Source of the DNA: Verrucomicrobiia bacterium
GTDB lineage: Bacteria > Verrucomicrobiota > Verrucomicrobiia > Verrucomicrobiales > DEV007
Assembly (NCBI GenBank): GCA_030432615.1
Contig: JAUIGT010000002.1
Coordinates: 1-35,374 of the forward strand
Length of the DNA stretch: 35,374 nucleotides
Direction of reading: 5' to 3'
A model generated the notes under the pieces. That model did not search any database, was not told the DNA's origin, and saw only the letters and a list, made by a program, of their open reading frames with translations. Positions 15,458 to 24,644 of this stretch are shown in pieces. Position 1 is the stretch's first letter. Every line of letters starts with the position of its first letter. Made by a program: the position numbers and the translations under genes.

Positions 15458-17146
15458 ATGAGTGACATCGACCAGGCCGCCGTCGAGCAGGAAGCCGCCG
15501 AATTGGCGGAGGTGAACAAGAAGCCGTTCTTCCAGCGCTTCGGTTACTACGCGAAGAAGTCGGGTCCCGGCTGGTTGCAGGCGGCGATCACCCTCGGGGG
15601 TGGTTCGCTGGCTGGTGCCATGTATCTCGGGGTGTTCATGGGCTACAACATGATGTGGCTGCAGCCGCTGGCGATGATCATCGGTGTCGTAATGTTGAGC
15701 GCCATCGCCTACGTGACGCTCTCGACCGGCGAGCGTCCCTTTCACGCCATCAAGAGCCATGTCTCGCCCGTGCTCGCCTGGGCCTGGATCATTGCCACCC
15801 TGATGGCCAACATCGTCTGGTGCATGCCGCAGTTTTCCCTGGGGACCGCGGCGATCCAGCAGAACATCCTCGGGATGGAATCGGGAACCATGACCAGCAC
15901 GGTGATCATCTGCCTCGTCCTCCTCGGCACCGCCCTGCTGGTGAACTACTTCTACCAGGCGGGAGTAAGAGGGGTGGCCACCTTCGAGTTGATCCTCAAG
16001 ATCATGGTGGCCATCGTGGTGATCTCCTTCTTCGGCGTGGTCGGTGTGCTGACCGTGAAAGGCGGGCTCGATTGGGGCGCGGTGTTCGCCGGCATGATTC
16101 CCAACCCCAAGCTTCTCAGCGAGGCCGCTCCGACTTTTGTCCCCTACATCGAGGCCACGGGCGAGTTCGCCGGCTACTGGCGCGAGAAGATGGCGGCCGA
16201 CCAACTCGACATCATGATGACGGCCTTCGGCACCGCGGTGGGGATCAACATGACCTTCCTGCTGCCCTACTCGATGCTTCGCAAGGGCTGGGGCAAGGAT
16301 CACCGGCAACTGGCGGTATTCGACCTTTCCATCGGCCTCATCGTTCCCTTCGTGCTGGCGACCGGTTGCGTGGTCATCGCGGCGGCTTCGCAGTTCCACA
16401 CCAAGTTCGGCGACGTGCTCAACGAGGACGGCACGGTGATGACCGCGATGGCGGGCGACTTTCACGGCATCCTCGACGGACGGCTGAAGTTCGAGATGGG
16501 AGACGAGGCCTTTGCCGCGCTGACCCCGGAACAGCTCGACGCCGCCCGCGCCGACGCTCCCAAGGCCGATCGGGAACTGGCCGCGATGCTGACCAAGCGG
16601 AACAATTTCCAACTCGCCAACGCCCTGACTCCGCTGGCCGGCGAGACGGTGAGCCAGAAGATTTTCGGCGTGGGCGTGTTCGGGATGGCCCTCTCGACCA
16701 TCATCATCCTGATGCTGATCAATGGCTTCACCTTCTGCGAGATGTTCGGGAAACCGGGCAATCGCGGCATCCATCTGCTGGGTTGCCTGGTGGCCGGACT
16801 CGCCGGTTTCCTGGGGCCCATCTACATCTGGCAGAACGCGGGGCCCAAGCTCGCGGTGCCGACTTCGGTGATCGGGGGGAGCCTGATTCCCATCGCCTAT
16901 TTCACCTTTTTCCTCCTGATGAACAGTCGCAAGACCCTCGGCGACAAGATGCCGAAGGGCGGGATGCGGTTGTTGTGGAACGTGCTCATGGTCATCGCCA
17001 CGACCCTGGCCACCATCGGCACGGTGAAGGTGCTGCTCTCGAAGGGACCCATGGGGCTGGTGGGCCTCGGTCTGCTCGGCCTTCTCTTTTTCTTCGGGCT
17101 CATCGGGTTCTTTCTCAACGAGAAGAAACACCAGGCCGGTCACTGA
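15458..17146 (+). CDS. Divergent Nramp (SLC11)-like transporter
   Basis: 562 aa with about 11-12 membrane helices. The N-terminal FGYYAKKSGPGWLQAAITLGG aligns with helix 1 of Nramp proteins, but the metal-binding DPGN is not present (GPGW at 36-39). The helix 6 region has GINMTFLLPYS instead of the Nramp M-P-H metal-ligand motif. Between two later helices is a soluble insertion of about 90 residues (about 313-400, charged, with LTPEQLDAARADAPKADREL), not found in classical Nramp. Metal selectivity is therefore uncertain; Mg-type or non-metal substrates are possible, since Nramp-related Mg transporters also alter these motifs. It has its own promoter and a CCCCCTTCCCGAATTTTCCC leader before ATG. 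The oxidoreductase gene follows after 63 bp and may be co-transcribed. Confidence 0.83.
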   Translation: MSDIDQAAVEQEAAELAEVNKKPFFQRFGYYAKKSGPGWLQAAITLGGGSLAGAMYLGVFMGYNMMWLQPLAMIIGVVMLSAIAYVTLSTGERPFHAIKSHVSPVLAWAWIIATLMANIVWCMPQFSLGTAAIQQNILGMESGTMTSTVIICLVLLGTALLVNYFYQAGVRGVATFELILKIMVAIVVISFFGVVGVLTVKGGLDWGAVFAGMIPNPKLLSEAAPTFVPYIEATGEFAGYWREKMAADQLDIMMTAFGTAVGINMTFLLPYSMLRKGWGKDHRQLAVFDLSIGLIVPFVLATGCVVIAAASQFHTKFGDVLNEDGTVMTAMAGDFHGILDGRLKFEMGDEAFAALTPEQLDAARADAPKADRELAAMLTKRNNFQLANALTPLAGETVSQKIFGVGVFGMALSTIIILMLINGFTFCEMFGKPGNRGIHLLGCLVAGLAGFLGPIYIWQNAGPKLAVPTSVIGGSLIPIAYFTFFLLMNSRKTLGDKMPKGGMRLLWNVLMVIATTLATIGTVKVLLSKGPMGLVGLGLLGLLFFFGLIGFFLNEKKHQAGH

Positions 17147-17209
17147 GGGGATCCCCCGAAACCTTCAACCGGGAACCGACCAACCTTTCAACCTCAGCGA
17201 AGCGACATC

Positions 17210-18256
17210 ATGAAATTCGGAATCATCGGCGCGGGCATGATCGCCAACTTTCACGCCAAGGCCATCGAAGCCATGGAGGGAGGAGAACTGCATTCGGTCT
17301 ACGGCCGCCGGCCGGAGGCGGTCGAGGAACTGGCGAAGGAACTGGGCTGCAAGGGCTACAGCGATTTCGATGAATTCCTCGCCGATCCGGAACTCGAGAT
17401 CGTCACCATCGCCACCCCCAGCGGCGCCCACCTCGATCCGGCCATCGCGGCGGCGAAAGCGGGCAAGCATGTCATTTGCGAGAAGCCGCTCGAGATCACG
17501 CCCGAGCGCATCGACATGATGATCGCCGCCTGCGAGGAGGCGGGCGTGACCCTGGCGGGGATCTTCAATCGCCGCTTTCACCCGGCCATGGAGGCCTTCA
17601 AGAAAGCGGTGGAAGAGGGACGCTTCGGACAACTCACCATCTGCGATGCGCAGATCAAGTGGTATCGGGACCAGGCTTACTACGATTCCGGCGCATGGCG
17701 GGGAACCTGGAACCTCGACGGGGGCGGCGCGCTGATGAACCAATCCATCCACCTGATCGACCAGCTCATCTACCTGGCCGGTGACGTCGCGACGGTGTCG
17801 GCTTCGATGGCCTGCCTCGCCCACGAAGGCATCGAGGTGGAGGACACCGCGGTGGCCGTGCTCGAATTCAAGAACGGCGCCCGGGGGACCATCCAGGGCT
17901 CGACCGCCTGCTGGTCATCGACCGGACACCCGGCCGAGGTGAACCTCTGCGGCGACCGGGGATCCGCTTTCCTCGCGGACGAGAAATTCCGCGTCTGGGA
18001 TTTCGCGGAGGCAAAACCGGAGGACGAAGAGATCCGCGCGACCCTGATGCAGGGCTCCGAAGGGGGCGGGCTCGGCGCCAACGACCCCAAGGCCATCAAT
18101 TTCACTGGTCACCAGCGCAACTTCGAGGATGTCGTCGAAGCCATCAAAGCCGGTCGCCCGCCGAAGATCGACGGCAACGAAGCCCGCCGTGCCGTGGCCT
18201 TGATCTGCGCCATCTACGAGAGCGCCAAGAACGGCGGCAAGCGGGTGGAACTGTAG
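17210..18256 (+). CDS. Gfo/Idh/MocA family NAD(P)-dependent oxidoreductase
   Basis: 348 aa. The N-terminal Rossmann fold has GIIGAGMIANFHAKAI as the dinucleotide-binding loop, and the conserved CEKPLEI gives the catalytic-type Lys92. The C-terminal domain has GGGALMNQSIHLIDQL, with His181 and Asp184 in the expected places; Asn177 takes the usual Asp position. Members oxidise or reduce sugars, inositols and related polyols in the cytoplasm; substrate cannot be assigned. No signal peptide is present, unlike many exported verrucomicrobial members. It follows the Nramp-like gene on the same strand with 63 bp between, and converges on the sulfatase gene. The upstream region is pyrimidine-rich further out, but no Shine-Dalgarno is seen. 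Confidence 0.92.
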   Translation: MKFGIIGAGMIANFHAKAIEAMEGGELHSVYGRRPEAVEELAKELGCKGYSDFDEFLADPELEIVTIATPSGAHLDPAIAAAKAGKHVICEKPLEITPERIDMMIAACEEAGVTLAGIFNRRFHPAMEAFKKAVEEGRFGQLTICDAQIKWYRDQAYYDSGAWRGTWNLDGGGALMNQSIHLIDQLIYLAGDVATVSASMACLAHEGIEVEDTAVAVLEFKNGARGTIQGSTACWSSTGHPAEVNLCGDRGSAFLADEKFRVWDFAEAKPEDEEIRATLMQGSEGGGLGANDPKAINFTGHQRNFEDVVEAIKAGRPPKIDGNEARRAVALICAIYESAKNGGKRVEL

Positions 18257-18344
18257 CCGCGCCCGACGGAGCGCGGAAGGGGAGGGCACGACTTGTGCAG
18301 CCTACCCCCTGGGGGGCGGCCGCTCCACCGCTCGGTGGCGGTGG

Positions 18345-20180
18345 TTACAGCTTCTTCACGTAGGCATAGTAGGCGCCGGTGACTTCGCCATCGGGACCGA
18401 GGAAACGCGCGTCGAATTGCGCCGGGCCGGCGGGAAGGGTGACCTTCAGCGTGACGGACGGTTTTTGCCCATCTACGGGCGCTTCCGCCTCGACATCGCC
18501 GATCTTGATCCAGGCTTTCGCCGCCGGAATGGCTACCCCGGGACGGGCGCGATACGCCTGGACGCCGGGGACGTCTTCGCCGGGAGGAAGCGACGCGGTG
18601 ATGCCGGCGCCGGATTCCTTCGGCCAGCGGCGCAGTTCGATCTCGTAGTCGCCGGCGGTCTCGACTTCGACGTTCCAGTGGCCGGTGTTTTCCGGCTTGT
18701 TCTCCCCGTTGCGAATGTGGCTGTGATTCCACGGGGTGAGGCCGACGGTGATCCAGTCGTGGGCCGTGAGCGTGCTCGGATTCTCCGCCGGATTGCCCAG
18801 GATGATGCGGGCGTCCTGCGAGAAGGTCGGCTCCAGTTCCGCCCACCAGTCCTCGTAGAAATTGATCAATCGCTTCGCTTCCTCGGGATAGAGTTCGATG
18901 ACATCGTTCTCCTGGCCGGGGTCTTCCTTGATGGCGTAGAGAGCGTGTTTCGGCTTGCCGTTCTTGCCCGCTTCCTGGCTGACGAGACGCCAGTCGGAGG
19001 TCATGACCGCCGACTTCCGCCACTTGATGGGATCCTTCACCCGCTGGCTGTCGGTCACGAGAATGCGGTCGGGCCAATCGGCGACTTTTTTCCCGTCCAG
19101 CAAGGGGCGAAGGGAAACGCCGTCGAACTTGACGCCCTCGGGAGCGGGCAGGTCGCAGTAGTCGATCAGGGTTGGAACGACGTCCACATGGGCGGTGATG
19201 GGCTCGACATCGCGACCGCCGGTGAGTCCGCCGGCCGGCCAGTGAACGAAGAACGGCACCCGGTGTCCGCCGTCGTACTCGCTGCCCTTGGCGCCGCGCA
19301 TGTCGGCGTTGAAGATCTTTGCTCCGCTGGAAGTGCCGTTGTCCGTGGTGAAGATGAAGATCGTGTTTTCCGCCAGGCCTTTCTCCTCCAGCCAGGAACG
19401 GAGTTCGCCGACGTTGTGGTCGATATTCGCGATCATGCCGAAGAAATGGGCGAGCCCGACATTCAGCCCCTGGTCCTCGTAGGGTTTGGCGAATTCCGGC
19501 GGCGCGTGCATGGGCCCGTGGGGCGCGTTGGTGGCGATGTAGGCGAAGAACGGCTTCCCGGCACCCGCCTGGGTTTCGATGAACCGCTTCGCGTAGTCGA
19601 AGAAGACATCCGTGCAGAATCCCTCGACCGGAGTCGGCTTCGAATTGTGGAAGTAGGCGCCGTCGAAGTAGGCGTTGTCCCAGTAGTCGGGAGTCTGCCC
19701 GACCCCGCCGCCGCCGTGGCGCATCACTTCCTGGAAGCCGCGATCCTCGGGCCGGAAGGGGTAGTTGTCACCGAGGTGCCACTTGCCGAACATCCCCGTC
19801 GCGTAGCCGCCATCGGAAAAGATCTGTCCGAGGGTGACCTCGTTCTCGCGCAGCATCGAACGTCCCGCGATGGTATGCCAGACGCCGGTGCGGTCCGTCC
19901 AGTGACCGGTGAGCAGGGCGCAGCGGGTGGGGGAACAGGTGGGGGCGACGTGATAGTCCGTCAGGCGCACGCTGTCGGCGTGGAGTTCATCGATGCGGGG
20001 CGTCTTGAGGACCGGGTTCCCGTGGCAGGAAAGATCGCCGTAACCCTGGTCGTCGGTGATCACGAGGACGACGTTCGGACGATCCGCGGCCAGCGTGGAG
20101 GTCGCGAGGAACGCGAAGCTGAAGAACGCGAGAAGGGAAAGGCGGCGTGCCGAGAACGGCCGGCGGAAGGAAAATTTCAT
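18345..20180 (-). CDS. Secreted Cys-type sulfatase (arylsulfatase A-like)
   Basis: 611 aa with a long basic signal peptide (cleavage near STLAAD, residue 32). The sulfatase signature CSPTR begins at C82, the residue converted to formylglycine, and is followed by CALLTGHW. Metal ligands are visible in ITDDQGYGD (D43, D44) and FTTDNGTS; GMFGKWHLG carries the second signature. The C-terminal third has a beta-rich tail (about 480-611) outside the core. It would remove sulfate esters from polysaccharides or similar substrates in the periplasm or outside the cell. A maturation enzyme is not encoded in this window. It is divergent from the pilin-like gene. A weak promoter (TTGAAC, 17 nt, GATGAT) would place the transcript start within about 10 nt of the ATG; AGGCGG just before the ATG is a partial Shine-Dalgarno. 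Confidence 0.93.
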   Translation of the reverse strand: MKFSFRRPFSARRLSLLAFFSFAFLATSTLAADRPNVVLVITDDQGYGDLSCHGNPVLKTPRIDELHADSVRLTDYHVAPTCSPTRCALLTGHWTDRTGVWHTIAGRSMLRENEVTLGQIFSDGGYATGMFGKWHLGDNYPFRPEDRGFQEVMRHGGGGVGQTPDYWDNAYFDGAYFHNSKPTPVEGFCTDVFFDYAKRFIETQAGAGKPFFAYIATNAPHGPMHAPPEFAKPYEDQGLNVGLAHFFGMIANIDHNVGELRSWLEEKGLAENTIFIFTTDNGTSSGAKIFNADMRGAKGSEYDGGHRVPFFVHWPAGGLTGGRDVEPITAHVDVVPTLIDYCDLPAPEGVKFDGVSLRPLLDGKKVADWPDRILVTDSQRVKDPIKWRKSAVMTSDWRLVSQEAGKNGKPKHALYAIKEDPGQENDVIELYPEEAKRLINFYEDWWAELEPTFSQDARIILGNPAENPSTLTAHDWITVGLTPWNHSHIRNGENKPENTGHWNVEVETAGDYEIELRRWPKESGAGITASLPPGEDVPGVQAYRARPGVAIPAAKAWIKIGDVEAEAPVDGQKPSVTLKVTLPAGPAQFDARFLGPDGEVTGAYYAYVKKL

Positions 20181-20291
20181 GTCCGCCTATCATCCCGAAG
20201 GAAGACGGAGAGTTCAACCGCGAAACCATCCGCGACCGAGCCACGGACGAAGGGGACATCATCGGTTGGACCGGACCGAAACATTGGCGGC

Positions 20292-20321
20292 TTGACGTGC
20301 CCGGCACGGTTCCGGTAGTTT
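20292..20321 (+). promoter_or_regulatory. Sigma70-type promoter of the type IV pilin-like gene
   Basis: TTGACG (20292-20297) and TAGTTT (20316-20321) are spaced by 18 nt. The ATG is at 20403, giving a leader of about 75 nt whose last 30 nt are almost only C and T. Confidence 0.5.
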
Positions 20322-20402
20322 TTCGTAGTCGGCGGAAAGGCGACAGAAGCTCCCCATTCCGCTTTTGATCTCTTCCCTCAATCCCTCCACCCCTCCCATT
20401 TC

Positions 20403-21221
20403 ATGAAGACTTCCCACCGACACTCGATAGCCTCCGCATCGCAGGCGAGGGGTTTCACGATGATCGAACTTCTCATCGTTATTTTGATCATCGGCATTCT
20501 TTCCGCTCTCGCCTTTCCCGTGGCCGGCAAGGTGAAGAGACTGGCGGACGAAGCCGTGACCATCAACAACCTGAAGCAGATCAGCTCCGCGACCATGGTG
20601 TGGGCGGCCGAACATGGAGATAAATTGCCTTCTCCGAAGTATTCGGGTGACGAGATCGACCTGCCTCTCTACTGGACCCTCCAGACCGACGGTGAGGAGG
20701 GGCTCTGGCTCAACGGTGTGGTGTTTGCGGCCGTCTATATCGAGGAAGACTTGGCTGATGACCCTTCGGATATCGTGCCGGCGCCGAGCGGCGGTTCGAA
20801 CCAAGCCAGCTCGGGCGTTCATCTCGTGAGCACGGTATTCGAGAGTCGCGTGTCCACCTTGGCGAATCCGCAGGAAACGAACTGGTACAAGCACAGCTTC
20901 GCCATGAACGCCAACCTGATGTATGACGAAATGGCGACGCTTCGGGGGCTTCCCAATCCCTGGTACAGCGAGAAGGCCTTGTCCAAGTTCGAGCCAGCGG
21001 CGGCCATGCTGTTCATCGATTGTTCCGAACCGAACGTGGTGATGGCGGAGGACCTTCCCTCGATCCTGGAAACGGCGGAGGAGCGCTACGACGGCAAACG
21101 CGTTGCCGTCTGTTACCTGGATGGCCGGGTACAGAAGATTCATCCCGATGAAATTCCAGCGAGCGATCCCGAGTCCGATCGGGAATCCAGCCTCTTCTGG
21201 CGGGGCGTGCTGCCGGATTGA
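20403..21221 (+). CDS. Type IV pilin-like protein with N-terminal methylation motif
   Basis: 272 aa. A basic 17-residue leader ends in RG before FTMIELLIVILIIGILSAL, the classic prepilin peptidase site with Glu at +5. The long N-terminal helix is followed by a globular domain (TINNLKQISSATMVWAAEHGDKLP) and a C-terminal VAVCYLDGRVQKI, which matches the H-X9-DG type end of the pilin-like families expanded in Verrucomicrobia and Planctomycetes. It is expected to be processed at the inner membrane and built into a type II secretion or pilus-like fibre; no prepilin peptidase or assembly ATPase lies nearby. The gene is divergent from the sulfatase, and the 5' leader is strikingly pyrimidine-rich (CCTCCACCCCTCCCATTTC before ATG). 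Confidence 0.92.
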   Translation: MKTSHRHSIASASQARGFTMIELLIVILIIGILSALAFPVAGKVKRLADEAVTINNLKQISSATMVWAAEHGDKLPSPKYSGDEIDLPLYWTLQTDGEEGLWLNGVVFAAVYIEEDLADDPSDIVPAPSGGSNQASSGVHLVSTVFESRVSTLANPQETNWYKHSFAMNANLMYDEMATLRGLPNPWYSEKALSKFEPAAAMLFIDCSEPNVVMAEDLPSILETAEERYDGKRVAVCYLDGRVQKIHPDEIPASDPESDRESSLFWRGVLPD

Positions 21222-21450
21222 GGCGGGCGAGCATGGCGAACCGCTTGCGATTGGGCAAACTCACTCGAGGTGGGCCCGCGCGAATGTCGGAGATCATCGG
21301 CTTCGTGACACCCCACCTGTCGGCAAGTTGGCTGGACTCCTGGTCTACAAGGCTGTGGTCGGCCCGGTAAGAAATGTGGATGGCCAGCGGGCCGATTGAA
21401 GCATTCCATCGTTGATGAGCGATCCCAAGGGCAGGTTGTCGCCGGGGCAT
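21222..21450 (-). pseudogene. Possible remnant of a helix-turn-helix regulator
   Basis: Opposite the non-coding gap, one frame reads SSQLADRWGVTKPMISDIRA (about 21272-21333), which fits the helix 2-turn-helix 3 pattern of XRE/lambda-repressor-like proteins, and continues with VSLPNRKRFAMLARL. The frame then runs into the pilin gene antisense and has no credible N-terminal helix or start signal. It may be a decayed antitoxin-like gene, or a chance match. Confidence 0.25.
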
Positions 21451-21604
21451 CGGAAGCTTCTCTGAACAGGCCGTGTTCCGTGTGCCGTCCCGAATAGGGT
21501 TGTTGCCGGCTTGGTTTTGCGAATCCGCCTCCCTGTTCTGCCGGAATCATGTCATGACTTGGGAGAACTTTCCCGACGGGCTGCTCCCTCCCCAGAGACA
21601 CGAA
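21222..21604. other. Long intergenic gap after the pilin gene
   Basis: About 380 bp between the pilin stop and the PPDK terminator with no convincing intact gene on either strand. It contains the possible helix-turn-helix remnant described separately. No terminator for the pilin transcript was recognised. Confidence 0.4.
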
Positions 21605-21634
21605 AAAGGCGGCCCGGTTTCCCGGACCGCCTTT
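21605..21634 (-). terminator. Rho-independent terminator of the PPDK gene
   Basis: AAAGGCGGCCCGG (21605-21617) pairs with CCGGACCGCCTTT (21622-21634), with one mismatch and the loop TTTC. On the minus strand it ends in CCGCCTTTTTCG. It lies 42 bp past the PPDK stop codon. Confidence 0.82.
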
Positions 21635-21676
21635 CGGCGTATTCGATGATCGAAATGGTTTCGGCGCTCGTCCGAA

Positions 21677-24436
21677 TCACTTCGCCAGGGCCGCCTGCGC
21701 GGCGGCGAGGCGGGCGACCGGGACACGATAGGGAGAGCAACTGACGTAGTTGAGTCCCAGTTCGTGGCAGAAGGTCACCGAAGACGGGTCACCACCGTGT
21801 TCACCGCAGATACCGAGCTTGATGTTCCGGCGCGTTCCCTTGCCCTTGGCCACGGCGATCTTCATCAGTTCGCCGACGCCGGTCTGGTCGAGGCTGGCGA
21901 AGGGGTTCTGAGGATAGATGTCGTTCTCCTGGTAGGAGTTCAGGAACGAACCCATGTCGTCACGGCTGACGCCGAGCGCGGTCTGGGTGAGGTCGTTGGT
22001 TCCGAAGGAGAAGAACTGGGCATGCTCGGCGATCTCGTCGGCGGTCACGGCACCGCGGGGCACCTCGATCATGGTGCCGACCAGGTACTTGAACTTCACG
22101 TCCTTGGCCTTCATGACCTCCTTGGCCACGCGATGGATGATCTCGGTCTGGAGCTGCAACTCGCGAGCGTAGCCGACGAGCGGCACCATCACTTCGGGGT
22201 GCACTTCGATGCCCTTCTTCACGCACTGGGCGGCGGCTTCGAAGATGGCCTGGGCCTGCATCTCGGCGATCTCGGGATAGGAAATCGCGAGACGGCAACC
22301 GCGGTGACCGAGCATGGGGTTGAACTCGTGGAGTTCTTCCACCCGACGCTGGATCTCGGCCGGTTTCACTCCGAGCTTGGCCGCCAGTTCCTTCTGCTGA
22401 TCCTTGGTGTGGGGAAGGAACTCGTGCAGCGGCGGGTCAAGCAGACGGATGGTGGCCGGCCGGCCTTCCAGCGCCTTGAAGATGCCGAAGAAGTCCTTCC
22501 GCTGGTGGGGCAGGAGTTTCTTGAGCGCCTTGCGGCGGTCGTCTTCGTTCTCGGCCAGGATCATCTCGCGCATGGCGTCGATGCGGTCTCCCTCGAAGAA
22601 CATGTGCTCGGTCCGGGTGAGGCCGATGCCCTCGGCGCCGAAAGCGATGGCGGTCTTCACCTGCTCGGGCGTGTCGGCGTTGGTGCGGACACCCAGCTTG
22701 GTGGCCTTGGCGCACCATTCCATCAGCTGGACGAAGTCCTGGAACTTCTCCGTCTTCTGGGCGGCCTTGTTGTTCTTCACGAGGCCGGCGATGATCTCGG
22801 ACGGCGCGGTCTTCAGTTCACCGCCGTAGACGGTGCCGGCGGTCCCGTCGATGGAGAGGAAATCCCCTTCCTTGAAGGTCTTGCCACCCGCCTTGACGGT
22901 CTTCTTGTGGTAGTCGATCTCGACGCCGGAAGCGCCGCAGACGCAGACCTTCCCCATCTGGCGCGCCACGAGGGCGGCGTGCGAGGAAACCCCGCCGCGA
23001 GAGGTGAGAATCCCTTCCGCGGCGATCATCCCGCGAAGGTCTTCGGGCGAGGTCTCGACGCGAACGAGCAGCACCTTCTCGCCCTTGTCGGCGGCGGCGG
23101 CGGCGCGATCGGCGTTGAGGTAGATCTTGCCGGAGGCGGCACCGGGACCGGCCGGGAGACCGCTGGCGACCTGCTTGGCCTTCTTCACCTCGGCGGCGTC
23201 GAAAACCGGGGCCAGCAACTGGTCGAGCTGATCGGCGGGGTTGAGCTGCACCGCTTTCTTCCAGTCGATGAGCTTCTCCTTCACCATGTCGGCGGCGAAC
23301 TTCAGCGCGGCGGCGGCGGTCCGTTTGCCGTTCCGGGTCTGCAGCATGAAGAGCTTGCCGTCCTGGATGGTGAACTCGACGTCCTGCACGTCCTTGTAGT
23401 GCTTCTCGAGAATCTTGCGAACCTTGAGCAGTTCCTTGTAGGCGGCGGGAAGCGCCTTGGCCATGTCCACCACCGGGAAGGGCGTGCGGACACCGGCGAC
23501 CACGTCTTCGCCCTGGGCGTTGACGAGGAATTCACCGTAGAGTTCGTTGTCCCCGTTGGCGGGGTTGCGGGTGAAAGCCACGCCGGAACCGGAGTTTTCA
23601 CCGGTGTTGCCGAAGACCATGGCCTGCACGTTGACGGCGGTGCCCCACTCGGCGGGGATGCCATACTTGCGGCGATAGACGATGGCGCGGTCGTTCATCC
23701 AGGAACCGAACACGGCGCCGGCGGCGCCTTCGAGTTGTTCCCAGGGGCTCTCGGGGAAGCTGTGACCGGTGCGGTCCTTCACCAGCTTCTTGAATCGGGC
23801 GACGAGTTCCTGGTTGTCTTCTGCGGTGAGCTCGGAATCGATGATGTCCTTGTTGCTGTAGGTCTCGTGCTTGTAGGCCTCGATCACTTCCTCGAAGGGC
23901 TCGTGATCCTCGCCGGGGCGCTTCTGCACGCCGAGCACGACGTCGCCGTACATCTGGATGAAACGGCGGTAGCAGTCCCAGGCGAAACGCTCGTTGTCGG
24001 TCGCCTTGGCGAGCGCCGCCACGGTGGCGTCGTTGAGGCCCAGGTTGAGGACGGTGTCCATCATGCCGGGCATGGAATCGCGGGCGCCGGAACGGACGGC
24101 GACGAGGAGGGGGAACCCTTCGGCGTCACCGAACTTGTAGCCCATGATCTTCTCCATGTTGGCGATGCCGGCCTCCATCTGCTGGTGCAGGCTCTTCGGG
24201 TAGGTGCGCTTGTTGTCGTAGAAATAGGTGCACACCTCCGTGGTAATGGTGAAGCCGGGAGGCACCGGAAGACCGATCCTGGTCATCTCCGCGAGGTTGG
24301 CTCCCTTGCCGCCGAGGAGCGGCTTCATCGAGCCGTTGCCGTCGGCTTTGCCGTCGCCCCAGGTGTAGACGTATTTGGTGGAGTTGCCGCTCGCCTTCTT
24401 GGCGGCGGATTTCTTGGCTGCTTTCTTTTTGGCCAT
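21677..24436 (-). CDS. ppdK: Pyruvate, phosphate dikinase
   Basis: 919 aa from ATG 24436, slightly longer than usual (about 875) because of a Lys/Ala-rich N-terminal tail ([14 protein letters not shown]). The domains are in order: nucleotide-binding ([10 protein letters not shown] near 42), phosphohistidine domain with [16 protein letters not shown] (H486 as phosphoryl carrier), and the PEP-binding barrel ending with [10 protein letters not shown] (C877) and [20 protein letters not shown]. It interconverts pyruvate + ATP + Pi and PEP + AMP + PPi in the cytoplasm, serving gluconeogenesis or PPi-linked glycolysis. The residue before the active His is Ser-Ser-His where plants have Thr-Ser-His. 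It is monocistronic, with a promoter at 24566-24593 and a terminator at 21605-21634. The upstream frame to 24481 has no support. No Shine-Dalgarno; the leader is A/C-rich (CAACACAAAAACCAACC). Confidence 0.97.
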   Translation of the reverse strand: MAKKKAAKKSAAKKASGNSTKYVYTWGDGKADGNGSMKPLLGGKGANLAEMTRIGLPVPPGFTITTEVCTYFYDNKRTYPKSLHQQMEAGIANMEKIMGYKFGDAEGFPLLVAVRSGARDSMPGMMDTVLNLGLNDATVAALAKATDNERFAWDCYRRFIQMYGDVVLGVQKRPGEDHEPFEEVIEAYKHETYSNKDIIDSELTAEDNQELVARFKKLVKDRTGHSFPESPWEQLEGAAGAVFGSWMNDRAIVYRRKYGIPAEWGTAVNVQAMVFGNTGENSGSGVAFTRNPANGDNELYGEFLVNAQGEDVVAGVRTPFPVVDMAKALPAAYKELLKVRKILEKHYKDVQDVEFTIQDGKLFMLQTRNGKRTAAAALKFAADMVKEKLIDWKKAVQLNPADQLDQLLAPVFDAAEVKKAKQVASGLPAGPGAASGKIYLNADRAAAAADKGEKVLLVRVETSPEDLRGMIAAEGILTSRGGVSSHAALVARQMGKVCVCGASGVEIDYHKKTVKAGGKTFKEGDFLSIDGTAGTVYGGELKTAPSEIIAGLVKNNKAAQKTEKFQDFVQLMEWCAKATKLGVRTNADTPEQVKTAIAFGAEGIGLTRTEHMFFEGDRIDAMREMILAENEDDRRKALKKLLPHQRKDFFGIFKALEGRPATIRLLDPPLHEFLPHTKDQQKELAAKLGVKPAEIQRRVEELHEFNPMLGHRGCRLAISYPEIAEMQAQAIFEAAAQCVKKGIEVHPEVMVPLVGYARELQLQTEIIHRVAKEVMKAKDVKFKYLVGTMIEVPRGAVTADEIAEHAQFFSFGTNDLTQTALGVSRDDMGSFLNSYQENDIYPQNPFASLDQTGVGELMKIAVAKGKGTRRNIKLGICGEHGGDPSSVTFCHELGLNYVSCSPYRVPVARLAAAQAALAK

Positions 24437-24565
24437 GGTTGGTTTTTGTGTTGATCGATCGAAACAGGGAGGGCGCGCCAAAGGTCACGCCGGGTGAAGC
24501 CGAGGGAACAGGGTAGACACCGGCATCAGACAACACCCGACCCTGCCTCCCGCAAAGGCGGCGCA

Positions 24566-24593
24566 ACCATACCTGTCACCGGCCATGTGTCAA
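24566..24593 (-). promoter_or_regulatory. Sigma70-type promoter of PPDK
   Basis: On the minus strand TTGACA (24588-24593, perfect -35) and TATGGT (24566-24571) are 16 nt apart. The predicted transcript would have a leader of about 120 nt before the ATG at 24436. Confidence 0.65.
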
Positions 24594-24644
24594 TCGGGCC
24601 TTCTTCCCGACCGACACCTGCGGATACGCCGTTGGCGAAGTCGC

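Noticed and set aside
18325-18344. Hairpin CCACCGC/GCGGTGG next to the sulfatase stop as a terminator
   Set aside because: No T tract follows on either strand; it may aid stopping between convergent genes but cannot be called.
21764-24454. 896-aa plus-strand open frame opposite PPDK
   Set aside because: PPDK is unmistakable on the minus strand; this is its antisense shadow. Similar long shadows face the sulfatase, ASPIC and kinase genes.
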